This document shows positions 49,109 through 59,582 of a stretch of 64,000 bases of DNA, piece by piece. The stretch comes from an uncultured Oscillospiraceae bacterium (GTDB lineage Bacteria > Bacillota > Clostridia > Oscillospirales > Oscillospiraceae). Made by a program: the position numbers and the translations under genes. The stretch covers positions 89,551-153,550 of the forward strand of contig CANQRM010000004.1 of the NCBI GenBank assembly GCA_947626265.1. The letters are read 5' to 3'. Under the pieces are notes generated by a model, which saw only the letters and a list, made by a program, of their open reading frames with translations, was not told the DNA's origin and ran no database searches. Position 1 is the first letter of the stretch; the number at the start of each line of letters is the position of its first letter.

Positions 49109-49483
49109 TCATGGATGCGACCGAGAAAACTCTGCATCGTTCTTTGTCAGCAGATATAAACAGTATTGGTTCATGCTGATACCTTCCTGCTTGGAGTGTT
49201 CCGCCAGCGATCTATGCAGCGACTTCGGAATCCGTAGCTTGAATTGTCCGGAATACTCGCTGTCCATGGACGGCTCCGGGATCTCATACCCATCTTCTAG
49301 CGCAGCGGCCAGCCACTCCCGCTTGCAGTCCTCCGCATTGGCGGCAACGGCCTCCACCGTTTCGCCGCAGGTGATGCAGCCCTTCAAATCCGGGAACGAC
49401 GCTACAAAGCCGCCTTCATCCACATCCCGGACGATCTCCATACGGTACGGCAGACCCATATAATACTCAATCGTTTTCATCAT
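49109..49483 (-). CDS. hicB: HicB-family antitoxin (element-borne)
   Basis: This 124-aa antitoxin has the HicB N-terminal fold YRMEIVRDVDEGGFVASFPDLKGCITCGETVEAVAANAEDCKREWLAAALEDG and a C-terminal ribbon-helix-helix (GQFKLRIPKSLHRSLAEHSKQEGISMNQYCLYLL). It is closer to the canonical HicB pattern than the copy at 13260. It overlaps hicA by 17 bases. It is inserted antisense inside the conjugation operon and probably stabilises the element. Confidence 0.93.
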   Translation of the reverse strand: MMKTIEYYMGLPYRMEIVRDVDEGGFVASFPDLKGCITCGETVEAVAANAEDCKREWLAAALEDGYEIPEPSMDSEYSGQFKLRIPKSLHRSLAEHSKQEGISMNQYCLYLLTKNDAEFSRSHP

Positions 49484-49721
49484 TCAGCGCCTCGCTTTCT
49501 ATGACCTCTTTCACCAAAAGAAGATATGCGGCCTTGATGGGTTCATGTGTTGGGACAGTGATCGGGGCACAGCCAGCTTTGCGAAACGTACAGTGGCTGC
49601 TCCCGCTTCTGGGCCGCTTCATTTTGTAGCCATAACTCTCCAAGACCCGCTTTACTTCCTCAAAACGCACTTCCTTGGACAGAGAGCATATCTTTTCAAT
49701 TAGCTTATCCCACTTCGACAC
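49467..49721 (-). CDS. hicA: HicA-family mRNA interferase toxin (element-borne)
   Basis: This 84-aa HicA toxin has the family pattern KRVLESYGYKMKRPRSGSSHCTFRKAGCAPITVPTHEPIKAAYLLLVKEVI, including the catalytic histidine in the GSSHCTF motif. HicA is a ribosome-independent RNase. It is first in the operon, ahead of hicB, behind a clear promoter on the minus strand. Its GSSH motif contrasts with the GSR of the host-locus copy. Confidence 0.92.
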   Translation of the reverse strand: MSKWDKLIEKICSLSKEVRFEEVKRVLESYGYKMKRPRSGSSHCTFRKAGCAPITVPTHEPIKAAYLLLVKEVIESEALNDEND

Positions 49722-49740
49722 CGATTACCACCTCTCTTAC

Positions 49741-49770
49741 AGTATAGCTTGGTGTCATATATGGTGTCAA
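49741..49770 (-). promoter_or_regulatory. Promoter of the element-borne hicAB
   Basis: On the minus strand TTGACA (complement of 49765-49770), an 18-base spacer and TATACT (complement of 49741-49746). Two direct copies of TGGTGTCA lie within the spacer and -35 region and may be operator half-sites. Confidence 0.75.
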
Positions 49771-49797
49771 CACATTTTTACAAGGTGGTGATTATTA

Positions 49798-50226
49798 CTG
49801 GCCTATGTACCGGTCCCAAAGGACCTGACGAAAGTAAAGACCAAGGTGATGTTCAACCTGACGAAACGGCAGCTCGTCTGTTTTGGAGCCGGGGCGCTTA
49901 TCGGCGTCCCGCTCTTTTTCCTGCTGCGAAAGCCCCTGGGGTTGAGCCCCGCCGCCATCGTCATGGTGATCTCCATGCTCCCGGCGTTCCTGCTGGCTAT
50001 GTACGAAAAGAACGGCCAGCCGCTGGAAAAGGTGATCGGGAACATCATCCAGGTCTGCTTTACCCGCCCCAGGAAACGGCCCTATGTGACCAACAATTTC
50101 TATGCCGCCGTGGAGCGGCAGTACCAACTTGATAAGGAGGTCGCACTTATTGTCCGAAAGTCGAAAGCTCACCCGGCGGGAGCGGAAGCAGATAGAAGCC
50201 GCTCTCGCAAGGGCAAGAAAGACTGA
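49798..50226 (+). CDS. PrgI-family conjugation protein (CTG start)
   Basis: This 142-aa membrane protein of the PrgI/VirB3-like family has two adjacent membrane segments (LVCFGAGALIGVPLFFLL and AAIVMVISMLPAFLLAMY). They are preceded by AYVPVPKDLTKVKTKVMFNLTKRQ, the conserved start of the family. That start is encoded from CTG 49798, seven bases after AGGTGGTG. The frame is closed by TGA at 49789, and the next canonical start (GTG 49846) would delete the conserved N-terminus. It overlaps the VirB4 gene by 77 bases. Confidence 0.88.
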   Translation: MAYVPVPKDLTKVKTKVMFNLTKRQLVCFGAGALIGVPLFFLLRKPLGLSPAAIVMVISMLPAFLLAMYEKNGQPLEKVIGNIIQVCFTRPRKRPYVTNNFYAAVERQYQLDKEVALIVRKSKAHPAGAEADRSRSRKGKKD

Positions 50227-52531
50227 CAAAAGACAACTTTCGGCTCAAGACACCATTCCTTACCAGCGTATGTGGCCGGACGGCATCTGCCGTGTATCGG
50301 ACACCTACTATACCAAAACCATCGCTTTTGAGGACATCAACTACCAGCTCAACCAGGACGAGGACAAGAACGCCATCTTTGAGGCTTGGTGTGATTTTCT
50401 CAACTACTTCGACAGCTCCATCCATGTGCAGCTCTCTTTCTTTGATCTGGCCGCCGCAGACGACCGCTCATTACGGGCGGTGGTCATCCCGCCCCAGGGC
50501 GACGATTTTGACGACATCCGTGCGGAGTATTCCGGGATGCTTCAGAACCAGCTCGCCAAGGGCAACAACGGCCTCGTCAAGACCAAGTACATCACCTTCG
50601 GCATCCAGGCCGAGAACATCCGCACCGCTAAGCCGCGGCTGGAGCGCATCGAGACAGACATCCTCAACAATCTCCGGCACCTGGGCGTGAAAGCCGAGCC
50701 GCAGAACGGCATGGAACGTCTGAAAACCCTGCACAGCATCCTCCGCATGGACGACCGGGAGCCGTTTTCGTTCTCCTGGGACTGGCTGCCCATTTCGGGC
50801 CTGTCCACCAAGGACTTCATCGCCCCCAGCAGTTTTGAGTTTCCCAATGGGCGCATCTGCCGTATCGGGCAGAAGTACGCCGCCGCATCCATCGTTCAGA
50901 TCCTCGCCCCGGAACTGAGTGACCGTATGCTGGCCGACTTCCTGGATATGGAGAGCAGCTTGCTCGTCAACTTCCATATCCAGTCCATTGACCAGACCAA
51001 GGCCATCAAGACCGTCAAGCGCAAGATCACCGACTTGGACCGCTCCAAAATTGAGGAACAGAAAAAGGCCGTCCGTGCCGGGTACGACATGGACATCATC
51101 CCCTCCGATCTGGCTACATACGGCGAGGAGGCCAAGAAGCTGTTGCAGGACCTTCAGAGCCGGAATGAGCGGATGTTCCTGGTGACGTTCATCATTCTGA
51201 ACACCGCCGACACGCCCCGCCAGCTCGACAACAACGTGTTCCAGGCCAGCTCCATCGCGCAGAAATACAACTGTACCCTGACCCGGCTGGACTTCCAGCA
51301 GGAGCAGGGGCTTATGAGCAGCCTCCCCCTGGGACTGAACAGCATCGACATCCAGCGGGGCCTCACCACCAGCAGCACCGCCATCTTCGTGCCGTTCACC
51401 ACCCAGGAGCTGTTCCAGTACAGCCCGGAGGCGTTGTACTGCGGCCTGAACGCCCTGTCCAACAACCTTATCATGGTGGACCGCAAGAAGCTCAAAAACC
51501 CCAACGGCCTGATCCTGGGCACACCGGGCAGCGGCAAGAGCTTTTCCGCAAAGCGGGAAATCCTCAACGTATTTCTGGTGACAGACGATGACATCCTCAT
51601 CTGCGACCCGGAGGGCGAGTATTTCCCCCTGGTCCAGCGGCTCCACGGTCAGGTGATCCGTATTTCTCCCACCAGCGCCGACTACATCAACCCCATGGAC
51701 ATCAACCTGAACTATTCGGACGACGAGAACCCCCTGTCCTTGAAATCCGACTTCATTCTGTCCCTGTGTGAGCTGATCGTGGGCGGCAAGGAGGGCTTGC
51801 AGCCCGTGGAGAAAACCATCATAGACCGCTGTGTCCGGCTGGTCTACCGTCAGTATCTCAACGACCCGCGCCCGGAGAATATGCCGGTCCTGGAGGACCT
51901 TTACAATGCCCTGCGGGAACAGGAGGAATCCCAGGCCCAGCACTTGGCGACCGCTCTGGAGATATACGTCACCGGCTCCCTCAACGTGTTCAACCACCGC
52001 ACCAATGTGGAGCTGGACAACCGTATCGTCTGCTACGACATCAAGGAGCTGGGCCAGCAGCTCAAAAAGATCGGGATGCTCATCGTCCAGGATCAGGTGT
52101 GGAACCGCGTCACCCTCAACCGGGAGGCCCACAAATCCACCCGGTATTACATGGACGAGTTTCATCTGCTTCTGAAAGAGGAACAGACGGCGGCCTACTC
52201 CGTGGAGATTTGGAAGCGGTTTCGTAAGTGGGGCGGCATCCCCACGGGCATCACGCAGAACGTCAAGGACCTGCTCTCCAGCCGGGAGGTCGAGAACATC
52301 TTTGAGAACAGCGACTACATCTATATGCTCAATCAGGCCAGCGGGGACCGCTCTATCCTGGCGGCCAAGCTGAACATATCGCCCCATCAGCTCTCCTATG
52401 TGACCCAATCCGGCGAGGGCGAGGGATTGCTGTTCTATGGCAATGTGATCCTGCCCTTTATCGACCGCTTCCCCAAGGACACGGAGATGTACCGGGTGAT
52501 GACCACCAAGCCCATGGAGATGGCGGGCTGA
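50150..52531 (+). CDS. VirB4/TraE-type conjugation ATPase
   Basis: This 793-aa ATPase energises the type IV secretion channel. It begins SESRKLTRRERKQIEAALARA with a TTG start at 50150, nine bases after GGAGG, inside the end of the PrgI gene. A large N-terminal VirB4 domain precedes Walker A GTPGSGKS at about residue 460, then ICDPEGEYFPL and the Walker B-like YYMDEFHLLL. The C-terminal GGIPTGITQNVKDLL...EGLLFYGNVILPF is typical of the family. It ends one base before the NlpC/P60 gene. Confidence 0.94.
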   Translation: MSESRKLTRRERKQIEAALARARKTDKRQLSAQDTIPYQRMWPDGICRVSDTYYTKTIAFEDINYQLNQDEDKNAIFEAWCDFLNYFDSSIHVQLSFFDLAAADDRSLRAVVIPPQGDDFDDIRAEYSGMLQNQLAKGNNGLVKTKYITFGIQAENIRTAKPRLERIETDILNNLRHLGVKAEPQNGMERLKTLHSILRMDDREPFSFSWDWLPISGLSTKDFIAPSSFEFPNGRICRIGQKYAAASIVQILAPELSDRMLADFLDMESSLLVNFHIQSIDQTKAIKTVKRKITDLDRSKIEEQKKAVRAGYDMDIIPSDLATYGEEAKKLLQDLQSRNERMFLVTFIILNTADTPRQLDNNVFQASSIAQKYNCTLTRLDFQQEQGLMSSLPLGLNSIDIQRGLTTSSTAIFVPFTTQELFQYSPEALYCGLNALSNNLIMVDRKKLKNPNGLILGTPGSGKSFSAKREILNVFLVTDDDILICDPEGEYFPLVQRLHGQVIRISPTSADYINPMDINLNYSDDENPLSLKSDFILSLCELIVGGKEGLQPVEKTIIDRCVRLVYRQYLNDPRPENMPVLEDLYNALREQEESQAQHLATALEIYVTGSLNVFNHRTNVELDNRIVCYDIKELGQQLKKIGMLIVQDQVWNRVTLNREAHKSTRYYMDEFHLLLKEEQTAAYSVEIWKRFRKWGGIPTGITQNVKDLLSSREVENIFENSDYIYMLNQASGDRSILAAKLNISPHQLSYVTQSGEGEGLLFYGNVILPFIDRFPKDTEMYRVMTTKPMEMAG

Positions 52532-52532
52532 T

Positions 52533-54329
52533 ATGCAGGATAAGAAGAATCTGCACCGGCTCCAATTCACCGATGAGGAAAAGGGCGCTCCCCGGCTGAA
52601 GGAGCATACCCGGACCCAGGAGACAGTACCGGGGGCATCCGCCCCCGGTGCGGACAAGGGAATCAAACGTCCCAAGCGGCCCATGCGCCCCGCCCAGAAG
52701 ATGGCCGGTCAGGACCCGGCAGCGGGAGAACAGGCGAAAGCCGCCGAGCAGTCGAAAGCGGCCCCGCGTCCCGCACTCTCCCCGGAGAGCAGGCAGCCAA
52801 AGGCCCACCTGCGCTTTGACGAGGGCAGGAAGCCCGCCGCCGCGCCCAAGCTGGCCCATGACCCCAAGCGGCCTGTCGTCACCGCCGCCCATCGGAAGAT
52901 CGCGGAGGTGGAGGACGACAATGTGGGCGTGGAGAGCGCCCATGCCGCCGAGATCACCGCCGAGGATGGCGTTCATCGTGCCCGCGCCTCCTATCGCGTC
53001 CGCAGGACGCGCCTGAAAAACAGCTCCATCAGGGAGGCAGGAAGCAAGAAAGGAACCGCGAAGCCCATACAGTCCGGGGCGCACAGTAATCCCATATCCC
53101 GCCGTTTCCAGCGGAAGAACATCCAGAAGCAATACGCCGCCGCGAGACGCGGAGCCGCTGCTGCCAGCACCGCCGCCTCTGCGGAGCGGACGGTGCGGAG
53201 AACAGCAAGGGCGGGGGCCAAAGCCTCCGCCTTTGTCGTCCGGCACAAGAAGGGCATCCTGGGCGTCCTCGCCGTTTTCCTGGTCTGCGCCTTCTTTATG
53301 AACACCTTTTCCTCATGTTCCGTGATCGTGGGTGGGACCACCGAGGCTCTGGCCGCTACTACCTATCCCTGCGAGGACAGCGATATGCTGGGCGCGGAGG
53401 CCGCCTACTGTGGCATGGAACAGGAGCTGCAAAGGACCCTGGACAACTACCAGCGTACCCACGACTACGATGAGTACCACTTTGACCTGGACGAGATAAA
53501 GCACGACCCCTATGTGCTTATCTCCTATCTGACCGCATGGATGGGCGGGCCGTGGACGCTGGACGAAGTGCAGGACACCTTGGCTATGATTTTCGACCGG
53601 CAGTACATTCTCACGGAGGATGTGCGTTCTGAAACGCGCTACCGCACCGAGACGAAAACCGGCACCCGCCAGCGCACCGACCCCAACACCGGGCAGACCT
53701 ACTCCGAGGAATACGAATATGAGGCGCGGGTCCCCTACACCTACACCATCTGCTATGTCTCTCTGGAAAATTTCAATCTGTCCCATCTGCCCATCTATAC
53801 CATGAGCGAGAAGCAGATGAGTATGTACGCCATGTATATGTCCTGCCTGGGCAACCGGCCGGACCTGTTCCCCGGCTCTGAATACATCGCCAAGTATTCC
53901 GGGGGCGGACTGGACTACAAGATACCCCCGGAGGCCCTGGAGGACGAGGTGTTTGCCCGGATGATGGAGGAAGCGCAGAAGTATATCGGCTACCCCTATG
54001 TGTGGGGCGGCTCAAACCCCAGCACGTCCTTTGACTGTTCCGGCTTTGTGTCCTGGGTCATCAACCACTCCGGCTGGAACTATGGGCGGCTGGGCGCAAC
54101 AGCTCTGTATTACATCGGCACCCCTGTCTCCTACGCCAACGCCCGACCGGGCGATTTGGTGTTCTTCCAGGGGACCTATGATACAGACGGGTATTCCCAC
54201 TGTGGCATCTATGTCGGCAACGGCATCATGCTCCACTGTGGCGACCCCATCGGCTATGCCGATCTAAGTTTACCCTATTGGCAGGCGCACCTTGCCGGAT
54301 TCTGCCGCCTGCCAGAACCAGGAGGTTAA
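52533..54329 (+). CDS. NlpC/P60 cell-wall hydrolase of the transfer system (CD1108-like)
   Basis: This 598-aa protein has a long basic, Pro/Ala-rich cytoplasmic N-terminus (about 1-235) and one membrane segment (about 245-262). An extracytoplasmic helical domain leads to a C-terminal NlpC/P60 endopeptidase domain with the catalytic Cys502 in SFDCSGFVSWVI and His in YSHCGIYVGNG. This is the VirB1/TraG-like wall-opening component of Gram-positive conjugation. It is adjacent to VirB4, as in Tn1549-type elements. Confidence 0.92.
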   Translation: MQDKKNLHRLQFTDEEKGAPRLKEHTRTQETVPGASAPGADKGIKRPKRPMRPAQKMAGQDPAAGEQAKAAEQSKAAPRPALSPESRQPKAHLRFDEGRKPAAAPKLAHDPKRPVVTAAHRKIAEVEDDNVGVESAHAAEITAEDGVHRARASYRVRRTRLKNSSIREAGSKKGTAKPIQSGAHSNPISRRFQRKNIQKQYAAARRGAAAASTAASAERTVRRTARAGAKASAFVVRHKKGILGVLAVFLVCAFFMNTFSSCSVIVGGTTEALAATTYPCEDSDMLGAEAAYCGMEQELQRTLDNYQRTHDYDEYHFDLDEIKHDPYVLISYLTAWMGGPWTLDEVQDTLAMIFDRQYILTEDVRSETRYRTETKTGTRQRTDPNTGQTYSEEYEYEARVPYTYTICYVSLENFNLSHLPIYTMSEKQMSMYAMYMSCLGNRPDLFPGSEYIAKYSGGGLDYKIPPEALEDEVFARMMEEAQKYIGYPYVWGGSNPSTSFDCSGFVSWVINHSGWNYGRLGATALYYIGTPVSYANARPGDLVFFQGTYDTDGYSHCGIYVGNGIMLHCGDPIGYADLSLPYWQAHLAGFCRLPEPGG

Positions 54330-54563
54330 ATGAACAGCAAAATTAAAAAACTCATGGGCGAGAACGAAAAGGACCGGGAAAAGATCGCCGCGCTCCAGGC
54401 CCGGATCAAGGACCGTAACGGTCAGATTCAGGAGATAGAGAATACGGAGATCATCGGGGTGTACCGGGAGTACAACCTGACGCCGGGCCAGTTCGTCACC
54501 CTCATTCAGCAGATCAAGGCGGGGGCGGTCCCCGTGCCCCAGCCGGAACAGGAGGCCGAATGA
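54330..54563 (+). CDS. DUF4315-family small protein
   Basis: This 77-aa, mostly helical protein reads KIKKLMGENEKDREKIAALQARIKDRNGQIQEIENTEIIGVYREYNLTPGQFVTLIQQIK, the DUF4315 pattern found between the NlpC/P60 and DUF4366 genes in Tn1549-like elements. The N-terminal half is probably a coiled coil. It starts immediately after the hydrolase stop and overlaps the next gene by four bases. Function unknown. Confidence 0.9.
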   Translation: MNSKIKKLMGENEKDREKIAALQARIKDRNGQIQEIENTEIIGVYREYNLTPGQFVTLIQQIKAGAVPVPQPEQEAE

Positions 54564-56098
54564 AGCACATACGGCTTTATATCGCGCTCATCATCCTGGT
54601 GTGTATGGGCCTGTGCTGCACCGTCACCGTCAAGGCTTTCGCCGTATCGGAGGGGCAGGAGGCACCGCCCGCGCCGGAAGAACAGGAAACCACACCTTTG
54701 CCGGAGGAGCCGCCTGCTGACCCCACCGTGTACGCCTATACTGTCACCATCACGCCCCCGGATGGCTGGTATCTCAATACTGCCACCATCCAAGTGGGGA
54801 TCACTGGCGATGCCTGGGCCAAGGTGGAGCTTCAGCGGCCCGGTGCCAGCGCGTGGGAGGATGTGACTGACCAGCTTCAGAGCGGCAGCGCCAAGGTGAA
54901 CATCTCGGCCAACGGCATCTACCGCGTCCGCATCACCGACCCCAGCGGAGAGACGCACGAGACGGAACAGAACATCGAGTGCATCGACAACGCGCCGCCC
55001 ACCGTTTGGGCGGGCATCCGGGACAAGCTGCTCCACACCGAGGCGTCCGATACGCAGTCCGGCATCGCCGGGATCATGGTGGACGGGTGCCTCTATACCA
55101 CCCTCACCAACGGTGGGCTGGACCTGCGAATCCAGGACTACATCAACGCCGGTCCCACCATCTCCATCATCGCGCTGGACAACGTGGGCAACCTCTCCGA
55201 CGAGACACTTTTGGACAATCCCTACTATTCGGACGAGCCGGAAACGACCCCGCCGCCCGTGCCTACGCCCACGCCCATCGTGATCTATACCGGCGACCCC
55301 AATGCCCCGCAGCCTACACAGCCGCCCCAGCAGTACCAGGGCGGGCAGCAGGGGATGCAGGGCGGCAGCCAGACCTATCCCAGCGGCGGCCAGCAGACCA
55401 TGCAGACGCCGGTGCAGGCGGCCACGCCTACGCCGGAGCCGTACCCCACCATCACGCCGATCCCCATGCCGACGGCAGAGCCTACGCCCACGCCGGAACC
55501 GCTGGAACCCTACGAGGGGACCGGCTTCACTAACTCCGGCCAGTTCATCACCCGCGATATGCTCTATGACAAGTTCACCAACAAGCTGTTCGTCACCGTG
55601 GAAACACGGGATGGCAGCCTCTTTTATTTGGTGGTGGACTATGACAAGCCTCTGGACGAGGAGGGCGAGGCATACGAGACATACTTCTTGAACGCCGTGG
55701 ACGGAGCTGATCTGACGGCCTTTCTGCCGGAGAGCAGCACGGAGCCAGAGGCAACGCCGGAGCCGGAGGTCTGCACCTGTGCGGACAAGTGTACGGTGGG
55801 CCACATCGACACCGCCTGTCCTGTGTGCCGGGTCAATATGTCCGAGTGTCTGGGCGTGGAGCCTACGCCGGAGCCGGTGGAAACGGAGCAACCTGCCGAG
55901 GAACCCAGCAGCGGCAATATGGGCGCTGTGATCCTGGTGCTTATCGTGGTCGCGGCTGGCGCAGCCGGTGCGCTCATCTTCCTGAAAAAGAAAAAGAGCG
56001 CGGCCCCCAAGTCCAGCGGTGGGATAGACCTGGATGATTACGACTTTGAAAGTGACGACGATGAGGACCAGGAGGAAGATGAGGGCCGCGAACCATGA
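54560..56098 (+). CDS. Surface/membrane protein of the element (CD1107/DUF4366-like)
   Basis: This 512-aa exported protein has a signal peptide (about 7-28) and an Ig-like domain (about 55-215). A Pro/Thr/Gln-rich stalk follows, then a domain starting FTNSGQFITRDMLYDKFTNKLFVTVETRDGSLFYLVVDYDKP that matches the DUF4366 region of CD1107-like proteins. A cysteine-rich motif (CTCADKCTVGHIDTACPVC), a C-terminal membrane helix and an acidic tail complete it. The extra N-terminal half makes it longer than simple CD1107 proteins. It probably sits at the mating interface; function unknown. Confidence 0.83.
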   Translation: MKHIRLYIALIILVCMGLCCTVTVKAFAVSEGQEAPPAPEEQETTPLPEEPPADPTVYAYTVTITPPDGWYLNTATIQVGITGDAWAKVELQRPGASAWEDVTDQLQSGSAKVNISANGIYRVRITDPSGETHETEQNIECIDNAPPTVWAGIRDKLLHTEASDTQSGIAGIMVDGCLYTTLTNGGLDLRIQDYINAGPTISIIALDNVGNLSDETLLDNPYYSDEPETTPPPVPTPTPIVIYTGDPNAPQPTQPPQQYQGGQQGMQGGSQTYPSGGQQTMQTPVQAATPTPEPYPTITPIPMPTAEPTPTPEPLEPYEGTGFTNSGQFITRDMLYDKFTNKLFVTVETRDGSLFYLVVDYDKPLDEEGEAYETYFLNAVDGADLTAFLPESSTEPEATPEPEVCTCADKCTVGHIDTACPVCRVNMSECLGVEPTPEPVETEQPAEEPSSGNMGAVILVLIVVAAGAAGALIFLKKKKSAAPKSSGGIDLDDYDFESDDDEDQEEDEGREP

Positions 56099-56322
56099 GC
56101 TATTTCACCGACAGCCTCTTTGAGCGGATGATGCAGGACGCCACACGCGAAGCGCCGGAGCGTCCTGCTCCTCCCCAGGAGGGCCACCCATGCTACGGAT
56201 GCGGCAATTATCCCGGCCCCTGCGTCCTCCCGTGCTGGAAAAAGACCCTTGCCAGTTGGCAGGCGGAACAGGCGGCGCGGGCCGCCGAACTGAGCGCGAC
56301 TACATATGATTCAGATAGGTGA
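56095..56322 (+). CDS. Small Cys-containing protein of unknown function
   Basis: This 75-aa protein overlaps the previous gene by four bases (ATGA). The middle has the motif CYGCGNYPGPCVLPCW, four cysteines that could bind a metal. The rest is charged. It is the last gene of the transfer operon section before an AT-richer stretch. No known family recognised. Confidence 0.65.
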   Translation: MSYFTDSLFERMMQDATREAPERPAPPQEGHPCYGCGNYPGPCVLPCWKKTLASWQAEQAARAAELSATTYDSDR

Positions 56323-56436
56323 AAAATAGTAAAAGCGTATGCGCCTGGTGCCCCTCTTATATCATACGATAATACTTCGTGACTTTTTCCCTGTCTTTGT
56401 GTATAATCGTTTCAGATAAAAGATGAGGGAAGATAT

Positions 56437-56805
56437 GTGCTTATGGGAAAACTGTTCAAAGTGGGCGACTACATACAAAGGTTCAATACCCTTACTGGAC
56501 AGAACCTTCCATGTGGCCCTATTTATCAGTCAGTTGGCCTGGCTTCCCATGTCAAGAGCCACCACCCCCAAATGGGCACAGCTATTCTTCAACAAATTCC
56601 TACGATCATTCAGTCGCCCGATTACATAGGGAAAAATCCAAGGGAACCGAATAGCATCGAACTTGTCAAGAAACTTTCGGACAATATCATGGTCTGCATT
56701 AAGCTGGACACCCAAAATGGATACCTGTATGTTGCCAGCGTTTATAATATAAGCCAAGGTAAAGTCAACAACAGGTTAAACAGTGGGAGACTTAAACGGT
56801 ATTGA
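56437..56805 (+). CDS. PBECR-like nuclease-fold protein
   Basis: This 122-aa protein resembles the PBECR group (phage-Barnase-EndoU-ColicinE5/D-RelE-like nuclease folds), seen in VGLASHVKSHHPQMGTAILQQIPTIIQSPDYIGKNPREPNSIELVKKLSDNIMVCIKLDTQNGYLYVASVYNISQGKVNNRLNSGRLKRY. Such domains usually appear in phage and conjugative polyvalent proteins as toxin-like effectors. Here it is a stand-alone gene. GTG 56437 is six bases after GAGGGA; the ATG two codons later is possible. A TATAAT-type promoter lies about 30 bases upstream. AT-rich composition suggests separate acquisition. Confidence 0.7.
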   Translation: MLMGKLFKVGDYIQRFNTLTGQNLPCGPIYQSVGLASHVKSHHPQMGTAILQQIPTIIQSPDYIGKNPREPNSIELVKKLSDNIMVCIKLDTQNGYLYVASVYNISQGKVNNRLNSGRLKRY

Positions 56806-56830
56806 CAACTTGATGGATTTTTTCTATAAT
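56802..56830 (+). promoter_or_regulatory. Consensus promoter for a non-coding transcript
   Basis: A perfect TTGACA (56802-56807), a 17-base spacer and a perfect TATAAT (56825-56830). The -35 overlaps the stop codon of the PBECR-like gene. Confidence 0.9.
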
Positions 56831-56836
56831 GGAACC

Positions 56837-56975
56837 ACAAAAGCATATACTGACTTGGGCATTGAGGGTAGAAATGGCTCCTACCGCTCCCGCAAGGGAA
56901 CCTGAGATGCAGGATACGCCGACCTGCCATTGCCCACCAGCAAGCCGAGGATCACTCCTCGGCTTGTTTGTTTTC
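56837..56975 (+). ncRNA. Candidate structured small RNA of the conjugative element
   Basis: The transcript from the consensus promoter would be about 135 nt and end at an intrinsic terminator (stem 56942-56951 with 56956-56965, then GTTTGTTTT). The body folds by eye into a multibranch structure closed by TGGGCA with TGCCCA, with inner GGTAG/CTACC, CCC/GGG and GCAGG/CCTGC stems. Short ORFs in it have no ribosome site. I do not recognise a known RNA family. It could also be a leader of the topoisomerase gene. Confidence 0.6.
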
Positions 56976-56995
56976 CAGCCTATAACCCTTTTTTC

Positions 56996-57025
56996 AAGGC
57001 AGTCCAGAAATGGGCTGCCTTTTTA
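56996..57025 (+). terminator. Second terminator before topoisomerase III
   Basis: A stem with AAGGCAG (56996-57002) and CTGCCTT (57015-57021) is followed by TTTTTATA. It lies just before the GGAGG of the topoisomerase gene, so topB may be controlled by read-through. Confidence 0.75.
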
Positions 57026-57048
57026 TATACATCAACTTTGGAGGTCAA

Positions 57049-59086
<2,038 letters not shown>

Positions 59087-59094
<8 letters not shown>

Positions 59095-59464
59095 CTTCAT
59101 CATCCGGCTGACCCGCGAACAAGCCGCCGCCGTGTATGAGTGCGTACAAAAGCATTGTGCCAACTGTGTGGACGGCAACTGCCTGTTGCTGGACGATGGA
59201 GATTTCATTCCCTGCCCCCAGCTAATAACGCGGTCCTTGCTGTGCCGGTACTTCATAAACGCGGTGCTGCCCGGAGATCGCCAGTTGTATGGCAGCATCA
59301 TGGGATGGGGAACAAAACAGTGCGTCCGATGCGGTGAGAGTTTCTATCCCAGGAATGTCTGTGCCAAGTATTGCGACAGATGCAGACCTATCGTCCGCCG
59401 CGAAATGGACCGAAACCGCAAACAGGCAAAAAAGAGGGGCACTTTCCGCATTTCAGGGTCCTGA
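59087..59464 (+). CDS. Cysteine-rich VLP-type protein
   Basis: This 125-aa protein has an N-terminal Cys-rich motif (CVQKHCANCVDGNCLLLDDGDFIPCPQLITRSLLCRYFINAVLPGD), diagnostic of the 'Cys-rich VLP' family of Tn1549-like elements. It ends with a zinc-ribbon-like CVRCGESFYPRNVCAKYCDRC and a basic tail. A GTG start overlaps the topB stop. It is probably a DNA-binding zinc protein, of unknown role in transfer or control. Confidence 0.88.
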
Positions 59465-59582
59465 AACCCTTGCGGCGCAAGGGCTCCACACCGTCAAACC
59501 GGGAGGGGTAATGGTACTATATTCCGCCCCCTCCCAAATGGGGGGAGTATGCGGAAAACTTAAAAAATTTTAAGGAGTTAAT

